Assembly (NCBI GenBank): GCA_964631565.1
Contig: CAZVYJ010000029.1
Span: 1-33,295, forward strand
DNA length: 33,295 bases
From: CAZVYJ01 sp964631565
GTDB lineage: Bacteria > Planctomycetota > Phycisphaerae > SM23-33
Reading direction: 5' to 3'
A program made the translations under genes and the position numbers. Of the stretch, positions 8,033 through 16,823 are shown piece after piece. The stretch's first letter is position 1. Every line of letters starts with the position of its first letter. Under the pieces are notes generated by a model. That model was not told the DNA's origin, did no database searches, and saw nothing but the letters and a program-made list of their open reading frames with translations.

Positions 8033-8474
8033 ACTGCCGTCTCCTGAACTTCTAACGACTGGGACGGAAAATTAAGGTGTATCACCTATTCAATTATTCG
8101 TTTGCCCCGCCCCTTAGGGGCGGCTCGTGTCTTATCGGCCAGTCAATCCCCGAAACATGAATCAATAACATCACGCGACCATAAAAAGCTTTGCGATGAC
8201 CCGATAAGCCCGGACGCCCCAAGTAACCCCGTATCCGGCAGATGCAAATGCTGCTTTATCAGCCTCTTAGGACATCCCGCCCGAAATGTGACATGAATAA
8301 TCCCTAAAAATTAAATTTTTTTCCGGGGCGGCGAAACGACAATCGCGGCGGCTTACTGTGGAAAACAATCTTTACCTTCGCGGCAAATCCGGACGGGACA
8401 CTGCTTTGTCTACAAATCACAATTGTGGAAAAATCCCGGGCGGCTCGGCGTTGCTCGAAACGGGCAGGCAGTCT
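8033..8474. other. Divergent intergenic region with a GC-rich palindrome
   Basis: About 440 bp between the divergent DUF2203 and truB genes. The only clear structure is CCGCCCC TTA GGGGCGG (8107-8123), a perfect 7-bp stem with a 3-base loop and no T-tract. Its core resembles CCCTAAGGG modules elsewhere in the window. An AT-rich patch (8304-8330) precedes truB. The open frame continues upstream of truB to 8358, but that stretch has no TruB likeness. No other gene is supported. Confidence 0.4.
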
Positions 8475-9356
8475 ATGCTGGGCGGCATGTTCGGATTTTT
8501 CAATATCAACAAGCCGGCCGGGCTGACCAGCCACGACATCGTCGCGGCCGTACGGCGGAGGCTGGGCCGCAATGCGAAAATCGGCCACGCCGGCACGCTG
8601 GACCCGTTCGCCGACGGCGTGCTGGTTGTCTGCGTCGGGCCGGCCACGCGGCTGGCGGATTACGTCCAGAATCGCCCGAAACGTTACACCGCCGAAATCA
8701 CGCTCGGCGCAACAAGCAGCACCGACGACACCGAAGGGAAGATAACACCACGCTCCGCCGCCGCCCCCGAGGCAGACGCGATTGAAAAAACGCTCAGGAG
8801 CTTCGTAGGTGAAATTCAGCAGCGGCCCCCCATTCACTCTGCCGTGCATGTGAACGGCCGGCGGGCGTACAAGCTCGCGCGGGCCGGCGAAGAAATAGAA
8901 CTTCCCGCAAGGGCCGTCAGCGTTTACTCGATAGACATCGTGAAATATGATTACCCGTCTCTGACAATCGACGTATCGTGCGGCAGCGGAACGTACATCC
9001 GCTCGCTTGCGAGGGATATCGGCGAGGCGCTGGGCGTGGGCGGCTACTGCTCGAAACTTACGCGAACCGCAGTCGGCGGTTTTCTGCTGGCCGATGCCGT
9101 CGATGTCGAAAAGGTTTCGCCGCAATCGGAACACCTCATCTCGCCGCTTGCCGTGCTTGAAAATATGCCGAAGGTGCAGATTGACGCTTCAGAGATTACG
9201 GCGATATGCCTCGGAAGATTTCTGCGTTCGCCGCAGCCCCTATCGCCCGGCGAGGCGGCCGCCGTCGACTGCGACGGCAACCTGGCGGCAATCATGACGG
9301 TTCAACAAGACGGCATGACGCTCAAGCCGGACAAGGTTTTCTGCGTAAAGCAATAA
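8475..9356 (+). CDS. truB: tRNA pseudouridine-55 synthase
   Basis: This protein (293 residues from 8475) isomerises U55 in the tRNA T-loop to pseudouridine. Family motifs are clear: FFNINKPAGLTSHD near the start, the catalytic motif GHAGTLDPFADGVLVV with nucleophile Asp at about residue 43, RYTAEITLGATSSTDD, and the later VSCGSGTYIRSLARDIG. Length is normal for TruB. Two starts are plausible, ATG 8475 (weak AGG 6 nt upstream) and ATG 8487, four codons in; TruB proteins usually begin just before the KPAG motif, so either fits. An upstream ATG at 8358 would add 39 unconserved residues. It converges on the MFS gene with only 13 bp between stops. It is not next to rbfA or infB, its frequent partners. 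Confidence 0.94.
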   Translation: MLGGMFGFFNINKPAGLTSHDIVAAVRRRLGRNAKIGHAGTLDPFADGVLVVCVGPATRLADYVQNRPKRYTAEITLGATSSTDDTEGKITPRSAAAPEADAIEKTLRSFVGEIQQRPPIHSAVHVNGRRAYKLARAGEEIELPARAVSVYSIDIVKYDYPSLTIDVSCGSGTYIRSLARDIGEALGVGGYCSKLTRTAVGGFLLADAVDVEKVSPQSEHLISPLAVLENMPKVQIDASEITAICLGRFLRSPQPLSPGEAAAVDCDGNLAAIMTVQQDGMTLKPDKVFCVKQ

Positions 9357-9369
9357 CTTCCTCAGCGTC

Positions 9370-10737
9370 CTACAGCCTGATTTCCCACGGCGGCGTTTCG
9401 CCAAGGGGATCGCCGTTGCTTTTCTGTGCCTCCGGAACAAAACCCAGCCGAATGTAAGTCGGATGCACCAGTCTGCCAAGCAGAGGCAGCTGCCTTGCGA
9501 AGAGGCTTCCTGCGATTATGCAGCCCGCCCCGCCGATAGCCACTGCGACCTGCACCCCGAACAGCCCAGCCAGCCAGCCGACCAGCAGGTTGCCGAACGG
9601 TCCCATGCCCATGAATGCCATCACGTAGAGGCTCATGACGCGTCCGCGCTTATCGTCGTCCACAATGGTCTGGAGCAGTGCGTTGCTGGATGACAGCTGT
9701 ATCATCATGCCGAAACCGGCGACGATCAGCAGGAAAAATGAAACGTACAGGTTCCATGAGCAGCTGAAAGCAATCAGCGATGCGCCGAAGATTATGCTGG
9801 CTATCACGAGCACGCGCCCCAGGCCGCGGACATTTTTCCGCAGCGCGAGAACAATCGCGCCGCCGATTGCGCCGACGCCGGTGGCGGCCAGCAGCAGGCC
9901 GTACGTCATAGGCCCGCCGTGCAGTATTTCGCCGGCGAATACCGGGAGAAGAATGTTGTAGGACACACCCAGCAGGCTCACTGCGGCAAGCAGGAGGAGG
10001 ATGGCCCGTATCGGCAGAAAACCGAAGGCGTAGACTATTCCCTCCTTCAGGTTGTGGAGAACGTGCGATTTGACGGCATGACGTGCGACCGGCTTGATTC
10101 GCATCGCCAGCAGCGCAGCGATGACCGCCATGAACGTCACGCCGTTGAGAAGAAAACACATGCCCTCGCTGACGAAGTCAATCAGTATGCCGGCCAATGA
10201 AGGCCCGACAAGCTTGGCGCCATTGACCAGGAACGAATTCATCGCGATGGCGTTCGGCAGGTCCTCACGCGATTCGAGCATCTCGACGACGAACGACTGG
10301 CGGATCGGCATGTCGAAGGCGTTGATCAGGCCGAGAACAAGGCTGAGAACGACGATATGCCAGACCTCGATGAAGCCGGTCATCGTCAAGGCGGCCAGCA
10401 CGAACGCCTGGAACATCGCAAGGGCCTGCGTAATCACGAGCAGGCGACGGCGTTCGGTGCGGTCGGCGATCACGCCGGCGAACGGAGCGAAGATGAACGT
10501 CAATATCTGGCTGGCGAAGCCGACGACACCCAGCAGCAGAGCCGAGCCGGTCAACCGGTAAACCAGCCAGTACAAGGCCGAACGCTGCATCCACGTGCCG
10601 ATAAGGCTCATCCCCTGCCCGAAGAAGAACAGTTTGTAGTTGCGATGACGCAGCGCCCGCACGATCCCGAGGAATCCTTCCTTCTTCAGATCGGGGCATT
10701 GCCGGAGGGAACCGTTGTTGCTCATTGAGGATGTCAT
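9370..10737 (-). CDS. MFS exporter, enterobactin-exporter-like (MFS_3 type)
   Basis: This roughly 455-residue polytopic membrane protein has the features of the MFS_3/EntS-like group: an N-terminal ALRHRNYKLFFFGQGMSLIG stretch, GTWMQRSALYWLVYRLTGSA, then the loop motif PFAGVIADRTERRRLLV, and PIRQSFVVEML in helix 4-5. About 12 membrane segments in two halves are apparent. Such proteins export siderophores, drugs or lipophilic metabolites; the substrate cannot be told here. The start is uncertain: ATGs at 10737 and 10725 and a TTG at 10749 are all in frame and none has a strong ribosome binding site. It is unrelated in sequence to the MFS gene at 6035. It lies downstream of the aroC terminator and converges on truB. 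Confidence 0.86.
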   Translation of the reverse strand: MTSSMSNNGSLRQCPDLKKEGFLGIVRALRHRNYKLFFFGQGMSLIGTWMQRSALYWLVYRLTGSALLLGVVGFASQILTFIFAPFAGVIADRTERRRLLVITQALAMFQAFVLAALTMTGFIEVWHIVVLSLVLGLINAFDMPIRQSFVVEMLESREDLPNAIAMNSFLVNGAKLVGPSLAGILIDFVSEGMCFLLNGVTFMAVIAALLAMRIKPVARHAVKSHVLHNLKEGIVYAFGFLPIRAILLLLAAVSLLGVSYNILLPVFAGEILHGGPMTYGLLLAATGVGAIGGAIVLALRKNVRGLGRVLVIASIIFGASLIAFSCSWNLYVSFFLLIVAGFGMMIQLSSSNALLQTIVDDDKRGRVMSLYVMAFMGMGPFGNLLVGWLAGLFGVQVAVAIGGAGCIIAGSLFARQLPLLGRLVHPTYIRLGFVPEAQKSNGDPLGETPPWEIRL

Positions 10738-10822
10738 CTTGTCTGCCAAAACGTAAAAATATCATTTTATCCATTCCGGCCCGCAACAACCAGACACCGC
10801 TGAAATATTTCGCGCAAAGCGT

Positions 10823-10858
10823 AAAAAGAGGCCCCGAAGAAATCGCTTCGGAGCCTCT
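10823..10858 (-). terminator. Intrinsic terminator of aroA-aroC
   Basis: A 13-bp stem with one mismatch (10827-10839 with 10846-10858) encloses a 6-base loop and is followed on the minus strand by TTTTT (10827-10823). It begins 29 nt beyond the aroC stop, which gives a clean end to the aroA-aroC unit. Confidence 0.85.
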
Positions 10859-10887
10859 GCAAACCAAACGTTAAAGGTTTTTCATTC

Positions 10888-12096
10888 TTACTTCGTGTAC
10901 TCGCCCTTGTGCCGCGGCGCGGTGATATCGATCCATTTTTGGTCGGGCTTCGCGACCGCGTACCAGCCGCGGGCCATGTAGAGGGCATCGAGAACGGCTA
11001 TCGCCACCATGCTCTCTGCTACCGGGTACCATCGCGGCAGCAGGCTGATGTCGCGGCGCGTGATGGCCTCGAGCTTTTTCTCGGTCATTTTCATCATATC
11101 GACGGTGTCCTGCCGCTTCGAGATGGTCGGCGTCGGCTTTATTGTCACGCGGAGCAGCAGGTCTTCGCCGTTGCTCATGCCTCCGAGGAAGCCGCCGGAG
11201 TTGTTCGTCCGCCAGCGGACCTTGCCGTCCTCGATGAACGGCTGATCGTTCCACTCGCTGCCGAGCATGCCCGCAGCCTTGAAGCCGCCGCCGAACTCCA
11301 GCGCGGTCATCGCAGCGATGCTGCATATCGCGTGCGCGATGGTAGCCTTGAGCTTGTCGAACACAGGCTCGCCCAGGCCGGCCGGCACGCCGCGGGCGAC
11401 GAGTTCTATCATTCCGCCTGCGGTATCGCCCGCCTTTGCCACATCGGCAAGGTCGGCGATCATGGTTTTGGCGGCATCGAGGTCGCAGCAGTTCAGATCG
11501 TTCTTGCGGTAGTTGGCCTTCATCTCCTCGAATGTCATCGTGCCTTCGGAGATGCTGCGTCCCTTTATGCCGTGCGATTCGATAACGTGGGCGAGAATCT
11601 CGATGCCCTCGCGTGCGAGAATCTGTTTCGCGACAGCGCCGCCTGCGACCCGGCCGACGGTTTCTCGTCCGCTGGCCCGGCCGGCGCCGCACCAGTCGCC
11701 GTGCTCGCCGTACTTGTAGAAGAAATTCACTTCGGCATGGCCGGGACGGATAACATCCTTCACTTGGCGGTACTGGTCTATGTGGATATCCTGAGTGTCC
11801 ACGTTGCGGATAATCATTCCGACCGGCGCGCCGGTGGTTACGCCTTCGAACAGGCCGCTCACGACCTCGACGCGGTCGGTTTCCATACGCGGCGAATCGA
11901 TTTTGCTCTGTCCCGGCCTGCGCTTGTCAAGTTCGTCCTGGATTTTCCTGATGTCCAGCTTCATGCCGGCCGGCACGCCGTTGACTATCGTAAGCAGCGC
12001 GCCGCCGTAACCTTCCTTTTCCGCCGTGGCGTGCCAGCCGTAAGACTCGCCGCACGTGGTCACCTGAAATACCCTGCCGAATGTGTTGCCTAACAT
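10888..12096 (-). CDS. aroC: Chorismate synthase (divergent)
   Basis: This 402-residue protein converts 5-enolpyruvylshikimate-3-phosphate to chorismate using reduced FMN. The start MLGNTFGRVFQV has AGGAGC 8 nt upstream and fits the family N-terminus; the frame extends further upstream without likeness. Family motifs include KRRPGQSKIDSPRMETD, RPGHAEVNFFYKYG, GAGRASGRETVGRVA and TNNSGGFLGGMSNGE. Two signatures deviate: the N-terminal GESHG motif reads GESYG (Tyr at residue 19 for a highly conserved His), and the usual RHDPC segment reads RRDISLLPR, keeping the Asp. It lies 99 nt downstream of aroA on the same strand and before a strong terminator, so the two are probably one transcript catalysing successive reactions. 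The fold call is secure; catalytic equivalence is an inference. Confidence 0.93.
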   Translation of the reverse strand: MLGNTFGRVFQVTTCGESYGWHATAEKEGYGGALLTIVNGVPAGMKLDIRKIQDELDKRRPGQSKIDSPRMETDRVEVVSGLFEGVTTGAPVGMIIRNVDTQDIHIDQYRQVKDVIRPGHAEVNFFYKYGEHGDWCGAGRASGRETVGRVAGGAVAKQILAREGIEILAHVIESHGIKGRSISEGTMTFEEMKANYRKNDLNCCDLDAAKTMIADLADVAKAGDTAGGMIELVARGVPAGLGEPVFDKLKATIAHAICSIAAMTALEFGGGFKAAGMLGSEWNDQPFIEDGKVRWRTNNSGGFLGGMSNGEDLLLRVTIKPTPTISKRQDTVDMMKMTEKKLEAITRRDISLLPRWYPVAESMVAIAVLDALYMARGWYAVAKPDQKWIDITAPRHKGEYTK

Positions 12097-12195
12097 TGTC
12101 TTGCTCCTAAGCTGTAATACATGACGATGTCGAATCAATAAGGCGGACAGTCTAGCATATTCCGCCGGAATTGACCAACTGATAGATGCGCGATA

Positions 12196-13476
12196 TCACA
12201 GGATGTTCATGTCGCATCCGATGGACTGCATCTCAGGAACGAAATGGGGGAACGTCTTTTTCACGCAATCGATATCCGAAATGCTTATTTGCCCCGCCAC
12301 CACAAGGCCGGCCACCGCCAGCGTCATGACCATGCGATGGTCACCCTTGCTGCCCAGCGCTGCCGGGCGAAGCTGACTGCGCCTGATGACCAGGCCGTCG
12401 CGACGCTCTTCCACGTCGGCGCCCATAGCATTAAGCGCGTTGTACATCTCACTGATGCGGTCGCACTCCTTGTAGCGGCACATCTCGGCGTTCGTCAGAA
12501 CTGTTTCGCCGCTGGCGCACGCGCCGACCACTGCGAGCAGCATGAACTGATCGATGAAATCGTTGCAGTCAATCTGCCGGCCGGTGAGCCGGCTGGAACG
12601 GGCGATGACGCCCCTGGGGGTTACCTCGATGTCGGCTCCCATCTCGCGCAGAACGTCGACGACCTTCTTGTCGCCCTGCGTATCGGAGAAATCCAGGCCG
12701 GGCAGGTGCACTTCACTGTTTGGGGTGATGACGGCCGCCACTATCGGATACAGCGCCGCCGACCAGTCCAGCGGTATATGCGCCTCGAAGCCGCCCCATT
12801 TCTGCATTGGCTCGATGCGGTATCGCTCGTAATTTTCATTCGTGTATTTCACGCCGCAGCGGTCCAGCCAGCCGAGCGTCACGTTGATCCACGGTCTTTC
12901 GCCCGGGTTGTGCACGATTATTTCGGTGGGCTGCTCCGCCAGCGTCGAGGCCATCAGCAGCGCCGATACCGGCTGGGAGTCGCGCCCGTCGATTTCCGCC
13001 TGTCCGCCCCGCATTTTTCCTCGCACGACGACCGGCGCGTGGCCGTCGCCCTTCGTGCAGACGCCCCACGCGCCAAGCTTGTTAAGGGCGTCGATGAGCG
13101 CCTGGCACAATCGTATGTGACGCAGGGAATGGTCGCCCGTGAACACCGTGTACCCGTCGCAGCAGGCGGCCAGCGCCGCAAAGAACCGCAGTATGATGCC
13201 GCTGTTGCCGCAGTCGATGATGTCTTCCGGCGTGGTAAGCTTGCCGCCCGTGCCGGTTATCTCCCACGTTTCTCCGGCGTGGGGTTCTATCTTCGCGCCG
13301 AACATCTCCAGGGCCTCGATGCCCCGCATCCAGTCGTTAGAGACGGCCGGGCCTGTTATACGGCTTTCGCCCTCGGCAAGGGCGGCCATGATAAGCGCGC
13401 GGAACGAGTGGCTCTTGTTGGGCGGTATCTTTATATTGCCCCGTAAATTCGGTGACGGGCCTACAAGCATATCCAT
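12196..13476 (-). CDS. aroA: 3-phosphoshikimate 1-carboxyvinyltransferase (EPSP synthase)
   Basis: This 426-residue enzyme transfers the enolpyruvyl group of PEP to shikimate-3-phosphate; it is the target of glyphosate. Motifs present are IPPNKSHSFRALIMAALAEG (Lys21, Ser22 and Arg26 match E. coli Lys22, Ser23 and Arg27), DSQPVSALLMAS, DFIDQFMLLAV (catalytic Asp region), RYKECDRISEM and KGDHRMVMTLAVAGL. The PEP loop reads CGNSGIILRFFAA: Ile94 and Phe98 stand where E. coli has Thr97 and Pro101. The start ATG has GAAGGA 6 nt upstream. It is the first gene of an aroA-aroC unit that lies beyond the recA terminator. Length is typical of the family. Confidence 0.94.
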   Translation of the reverse strand: MDMLVGPSPNLRGNIKIPPNKSHSFRALIMAALAEGESRITGPAVSNDWMRGIEALEMFGAKIEPHAGETWEITGTGGKLTTPEDIIDCGNSGIILRFFAALAACCDGYTVFTGDHSLRHIRLCQALIDALNKLGAWGVCTKGDGHAPVVVRGKMRGGQAEIDGRDSQPVSALLMASTLAEQPTEIIVHNPGERPWINVTLGWLDRCGVKYTNENYERYRIEPMQKWGGFEAHIPLDWSAALYPIVAAVITPNSEVHLPGLDFSDTQGDKKVVDVLREMGADIEVTPRGVIARSSRLTGRQIDCNDFIDQFMLLAVVGACASGETVLTNAEMCRYKECDRISEMYNALNAMGADVEERRDGLVIRRSQLRPAALGSKGDHRMVMTLAVAGLVVAGQISISDIDCVKKTFPHFVPEMQSIGCDMNIL

Positions 13477-13568
13477 TGCCGTTCCTTCATGTGAATGCGA
13501 TACATGCTATTGCAATACGTGCCTGCCTTCAAGTGCTCAGCAAGAATACATTTATCGGGCAGCAAATA

Positions 13569-13600
13569 AAAAAGCCCGTCCTTGTAAGGGGCGGGCTTTT
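13569..13600 (-). terminator. Intrinsic terminator of recA
   Basis: An A/T-flanked GC-rich stem, AAAAGCCCG...CGGGCTTTT with an imperfect CCTT/AAGG extension, spans 13569-13600. It starts 26 nt after the recA stop. On the minus strand it ends in GGGCTTTTTTATT, a typical T-tract. The stem is also A/T-flanked on the other strand, but no plus-strand gene lies nearby. Confidence 0.85.
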
Positions 13601-13626
13601 CCATTTTCGTCATGAAATCAGGTATT

Positions 13627-14691
13627 TCATTTTTTGCCGGTTTCGGCGGCGGCCTTGTGAGTCATTTTCTCGATGACGGCGGCCTTTATTTCCGCGGCAA
13701 GGTCGGGGTTTTCCTTGAGGAACGTTATGGAATTTGTCCTGCCCTGTCCGATTCTCGTGTCGCCGTAGCTGAACCACGCGCCCTGTTTCTGGATAATGTC
13801 GTCCGCCGAGGCCAGGTCCACGAGATCGCCGATTTCGTTTATGCCGGAATCGAACATGATGTCGAACTCGGCAGTCTTGAACGGCGGCGCGACCTTGTTC
13901 TTGACCACCTTCACGCGAACGCGGTTGCCGACGGCCTGCTCGCCTTCCTTCAGCGTACTGATGCGGCGGACGTCGATGCGGACTGAACTGTAGAACTTCA
14001 GCGCGTTGCCGCCCGGGGTGGTCTCGGGGTTGCCGAACATCACGCCTATCTTCATGCGGATCTGGTTGATGAAGATCACGCATGTCCGCGACTTAGAGAT
14101 GGCGCCGACGAGCTTCCGCATCGCCTGACTCATCAGCCGGGCCTGCAGACCGACGTGCGTGTCGCCCATCTCGCCTTCGATCTCCGCCCGCGGGATAAGA
14201 GCAGCCACCGAGTCCACCACGATGACATCCACGGCATTCGAGCGAACCAGCAGTTCGCAAATCTCCAGGGCCTGCTCCCCCGTATCAGGCTGGGAGATGA
14301 GAAGTTCTTCCACGTTCACGCCGAGCCTGCGGGCCCATGTCGGGTCGAGGGCGTGCTCGGCGTCGATGAAGGCGGCCACGCCGCCTTCCTTCTGCGCGCT
14401 CGCGATGACGTGCAGCGCCAGCGTCGTTTTGCCGGAGCCTTCCGGACCGAACAGCTCGCATATCCTTCCGCGCGGCATGCCGGCCCCGCCGAGCGCCATG
14501 TCCAGGCTCAGCGCGCCGGTCGGTATTCCCTTGACGGCGACAATCTGCTCGTCGGCCAGTTTCATTATGCTGCCGACGCCGAAGTTTTTTTCTATCTGCT
14601 TGAGGGCCGCATCCAGGGCCTGTTCCCGCTTCTGCTCCATCGCCGGAGCCGGGTTGGTCTTTTTCGTAGTCGCACTCGATGCCTTAGCCAT
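13627..14691 (-). CDS. recA: Recombinase RecA
   Basis: This 354-residue protein forms the nucleoprotein filament that drives homologous strand exchange and LexA cleavage. Walker A is GPEGSGKTTLALH and Walker B is VDVIVVDSVAALIPRAEIEG. The L2 loop region reads MFGNPETTPGGNALKFYSSVR with an upstream NQIRMKIG, all characteristic. The N-terminus carries a Thr/Lys/Ala/Pro-rich leader of about 18 residues before the conserved helix, and the C-terminus ends in Lys-Lys rather than a strongly acidic tail. The start has AGGAGA 7 nt upstream. It appears monocistronic, with its own promoter candidate and terminator; recX is not adjacent. A convincing LexA operator was not found. Confidence 0.98.
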   Translation of the reverse strand: MAKASSATTKKTNPAPAMEQKREQALDAALKQIEKNFGVGSIMKLADEQIVAVKGIPTGALSLDMALGGAGMPRGRICELFGPEGSGKTTLALHVIASAQKEGGVAAFIDAEHALDPTWARRLGVNVEELLISQPDTGEQALEICELLVRSNAVDVIVVDSVAALIPRAEIEGEMGDTHVGLQARLMSQAMRKLVGAISKSRTCVIFINQIRMKIGVMFGNPETTPGGNALKFYSSVRIDVRRISTLKEGEQAVGNRVRVKVVKNKVAPPFKTAEFDIMFDSGINEIGDLVDLASADDIIQKQGAWFSYGDTRIGQGRTNSITFLKENPDLAAEIKAAVIEKMTHKAAAETGKK

Positions 14692-14737
14692 TGAATATCT
14701 CCTGTAAAATCAAGGGCATAACTTCCATGTCCGGCGT

Positions 14738-14766
14738 ACTGTAAGGTATATGTTAGGGTATGGCAA
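14738..14766 (-). promoter_or_regulatory. Candidate recA promoter
   Basis: On the minus strand TTGCCA (14766-14761) is followed by 17 bp and TACAGT (14743-14738), about 47 nt upstream of the recA ATG. The spacer contains TAACATATACC, which resembles only half of a Gram-positive type SOS box. Confidence 0.4.
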
Positions 14767-14818
14767 TAGCCTTTATAAAATTTTTTTCAGACTCAAATTA
14801 CACCTAAAAATCCCATTT

Positions 14819-16690
14819 TCAAGGTGTTTCCGGCGCGGGAGCCATGGGATCGGCATTTTCGTCCAGCCATCTGACGAACTCCTCCTTCGAATAGGTTCCC
14901 ACGCGGTGCACCGGCTTGCGGCCCGGCGGGTAGATGACTGTAAGCGGCGGGCCGGAGTTGAAATTACTCTTCACCCATTTTGCGGCGGCGCTGTCGCTGT
15001 CGGAAATATCGGCCCGCAGCGCGACGATTTTTCGGGCATCGACGGCGTCGGCGGCCTGCTGAGTTTTGAATACCGTGTAATCGAGCACCTTGCAGCTGGT
15101 GCACCACCGCGCGGTGACCTCCACAAGCACCATGCTTCCCTGCTGCCGCGCCTCGGCGAGACGGGCCTCGCTGAACTCCTCGAACTTTATTCCGCTATGC
15201 TGTGGCGGAGCGAGCATCGCAATGCCGGCCAGAACCACCAGCGCTGTAACGACGCCGCGGACAGCGATCTTCTTTTGCAGAGGCGCGTCGTAGCGTACCC
15301 ACGTGCCCCACACCCACAGGCCGAACACCAGCACCACGCCAAACCCGGCCACCCAGAACGGGTACGAATCTTCGGTGAGCGTGCTCAGCAGGTACAACAC
15401 CGCCGGCAGCAGGAGGAAGCCCATGGTCTGGCGGAACAGTTCCATCCAGCGGCCGGGCTTCGGCAGTCGGCCGGCCAGCGAGGGGAACGCCGCCAGCAGA
15501 ATATGCGGCGCCGCCATGCCGACGCCGATGAGCATGATGGCGGCCGTGCCAAGCCAGAGCGGCTGTAGCTGCGCCCAGCCGAGCGCAAGGGCCATCAGCC
15601 AGAAGCTGCACGGCGTGGCGAGGACGGCCATCATGAAGCCCATGCCGACGGCCGGCAGGTGGCCTTGGGTTTTCTGCTGCTGCCCCACCGCCGCCAGCCG
15701 CGACGGCACGACAACGTTGAACAGTCCGAAAAGATTCGCCGCCAGCGCCAGCAGCACCATCGCTATGGCGATCCGCACTGAGGGATATTTGAAATGCTCG
15801 TTGATGTCGAGCGAGCTGCTGGCGGTCTGCTTGAGTATGACGTTCACCGCGCCGACGGCCGCGAAGAACAGCACGATGCCCGCTGCGAACGCCAGCCCGA
15901 GCGTGACGTAGCGGCGGCGTGACTGGCCGGCCGCGCTCACGAGGCTCAGTATCCGCAGCGGGATAATCGGCAGCACGCACGGCATGATGTTCAGCGTAAG
16001 CCCGGCCAGCAGCGCCAGCGCCACTCCCGCCCAAAGCCCGTACTTGGCGGCTTCCTCGGCCATCGCACCGTCCGCCGCCGCGTGCAGCCGCCTGAGCTGC
16101 TCGACGGTGACGGCTGACTTCAGGCCGCCTGAGATATCGGCGTCGGCGTCCCACGCCGGATTAGCGACGCTTTCGGAATCTACTTTAATCGTCGCGCCGG
16201 CTGTGACGGCGTTGTCGCCGTCCAGCGAGACGCACTTGCCCTCGCCGCAGACCTGTCCCTCGACCTGGAGAGCTACGAAATAATCTCCGGCCGGCGTATC
16301 GGCGGGAATCAAAACCGGCACGTAAACAATCGCTCTGCCATCGTATGCGTTGTTCACTAAAGTCTCGCCGCCGATTTTGTATTCGTGCGGCCTGTCCATC
16401 GGCCAGAGCGGTTCGCCCGCCTTCAGCGGATCCGCGGCGGTTTTTATCCCGGCCGGCAGCGCATCGCCGCCCGGGTCGGGACTGTAATACGCCCAGCCGT
16501 CCTTGATACGCATGTCAATCGCGATGTACACGGTCGAGCCGGCCTCGGCCTGCTTCTGCGACGTAATCGCCGACGCCTTCACATACGCCGGCTGTGTCGC
16601 GGCGACAATGCCGGAATCAAACGGCGGCGCCTGTGCACAGGCCGCCTGCGTAACCACCAGAACAGCAAGCCATGCAAGCTGTCGTTTCAT
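14819..16690 (-). CDS. DsbD-type thiol:disulfide interchange protein
   Basis: This 623-residue membrane protein carries reducing power from the cytosol to the periplasm. Order of parts: a signal peptide ending near ACAQA; an N-terminal DsbD-alpha-like domain with the cysteine pair CGEGKC; a transmembrane core of about eight helices with the DsbD/CcdA cysteines in NIMPCVLPIIPL and LATPCSFWLMA; and a C-terminal thioredoxin-like domain with WCTSCK (Cys530 and Cys533). The start at 16690 (MKRQLAW) has GGGGAG 7 nt upstream; an in-frame ATG five codons earlier overlaps that site and is less likely. It may supply reductant for cytochrome c maturation or periplasmic thiol repair; no cytochrome gene is adjacent to settle this. 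It is divergent from the TPR-like gene. Confidence 0.9.
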   Translation of the reverse strand: MKRQLAWLAVLVVTQAACAQAPPFDSGIVAATQPAYVKASAITSQKQAEAGSTVYIAIDMRIKDGWAYYSPDPGGDALPAGIKTAADPLKAGEPLWPMDRPHEYKIGGETLVNNAYDGRAIVYVPVLIPADTPAGDYFVALQVEGQVCGEGKCVSLDGDNAVTAGATIKVDSESVANPAWDADADISGGLKSAVTVEQLRRLHAAADGAMAEEAAKYGLWAGVALALLAGLTLNIMPCVLPIIPLRILSLVSAAGQSRRRYVTLGLAFAAGIVLFFAAVGAVNVILKQTASSSLDINEHFKYPSVRIAIAMVLLALAANLFGLFNVVVPSRLAAVGQQQKTQGHLPAVGMGFMMAVLATPCSFWLMALALGWAQLQPLWLGTAAIMLIGVGMAAPHILLAAFPSLAGRLPKPGRWMELFRQTMGFLLLPAVLYLLSTLTEDSYPFWVAGFGVVLVFGLWVWGTWVRYDAPLQKKIAVRGVVTALVVLAGIAMLAPPQHSGIKFEEFSEARLAEARQQGSMVLVEVTARWCTSCKVLDYTVFKTQQAADAVDARKIVALRADISDSDSAAAKWVKSNFNSGPPLTVIYPPGRKPVHRVGTYSKEEFVRWLDENADPMAPAPETP

Positions 16691-16823
16691 GCACATTCTC
16701 CCCATGTAAGGTTATGTCTGTGCTCCATTGTAGACGCCCGACATGATACCGCCATCCGCCATCTAACCTTTACATGTTTTTATTTGTCAAAAACAGCGGG
16801 CAATTGCGTTAAACTTAAAAAAC

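Noticed and set aside
10909..12093. Plus-strand 394-codon frame over aroC
   Set aside because: Antisense shadow of aroC, with His/Arg/Val-rich composition typical of reverse frames.
14744..14760. LexA/SOS box in the recA promoter
   Set aside because: TAACATATACC resembles one half of a CGAACATATGTTCG-type box, but the second half does not match, so no operator is claimed.
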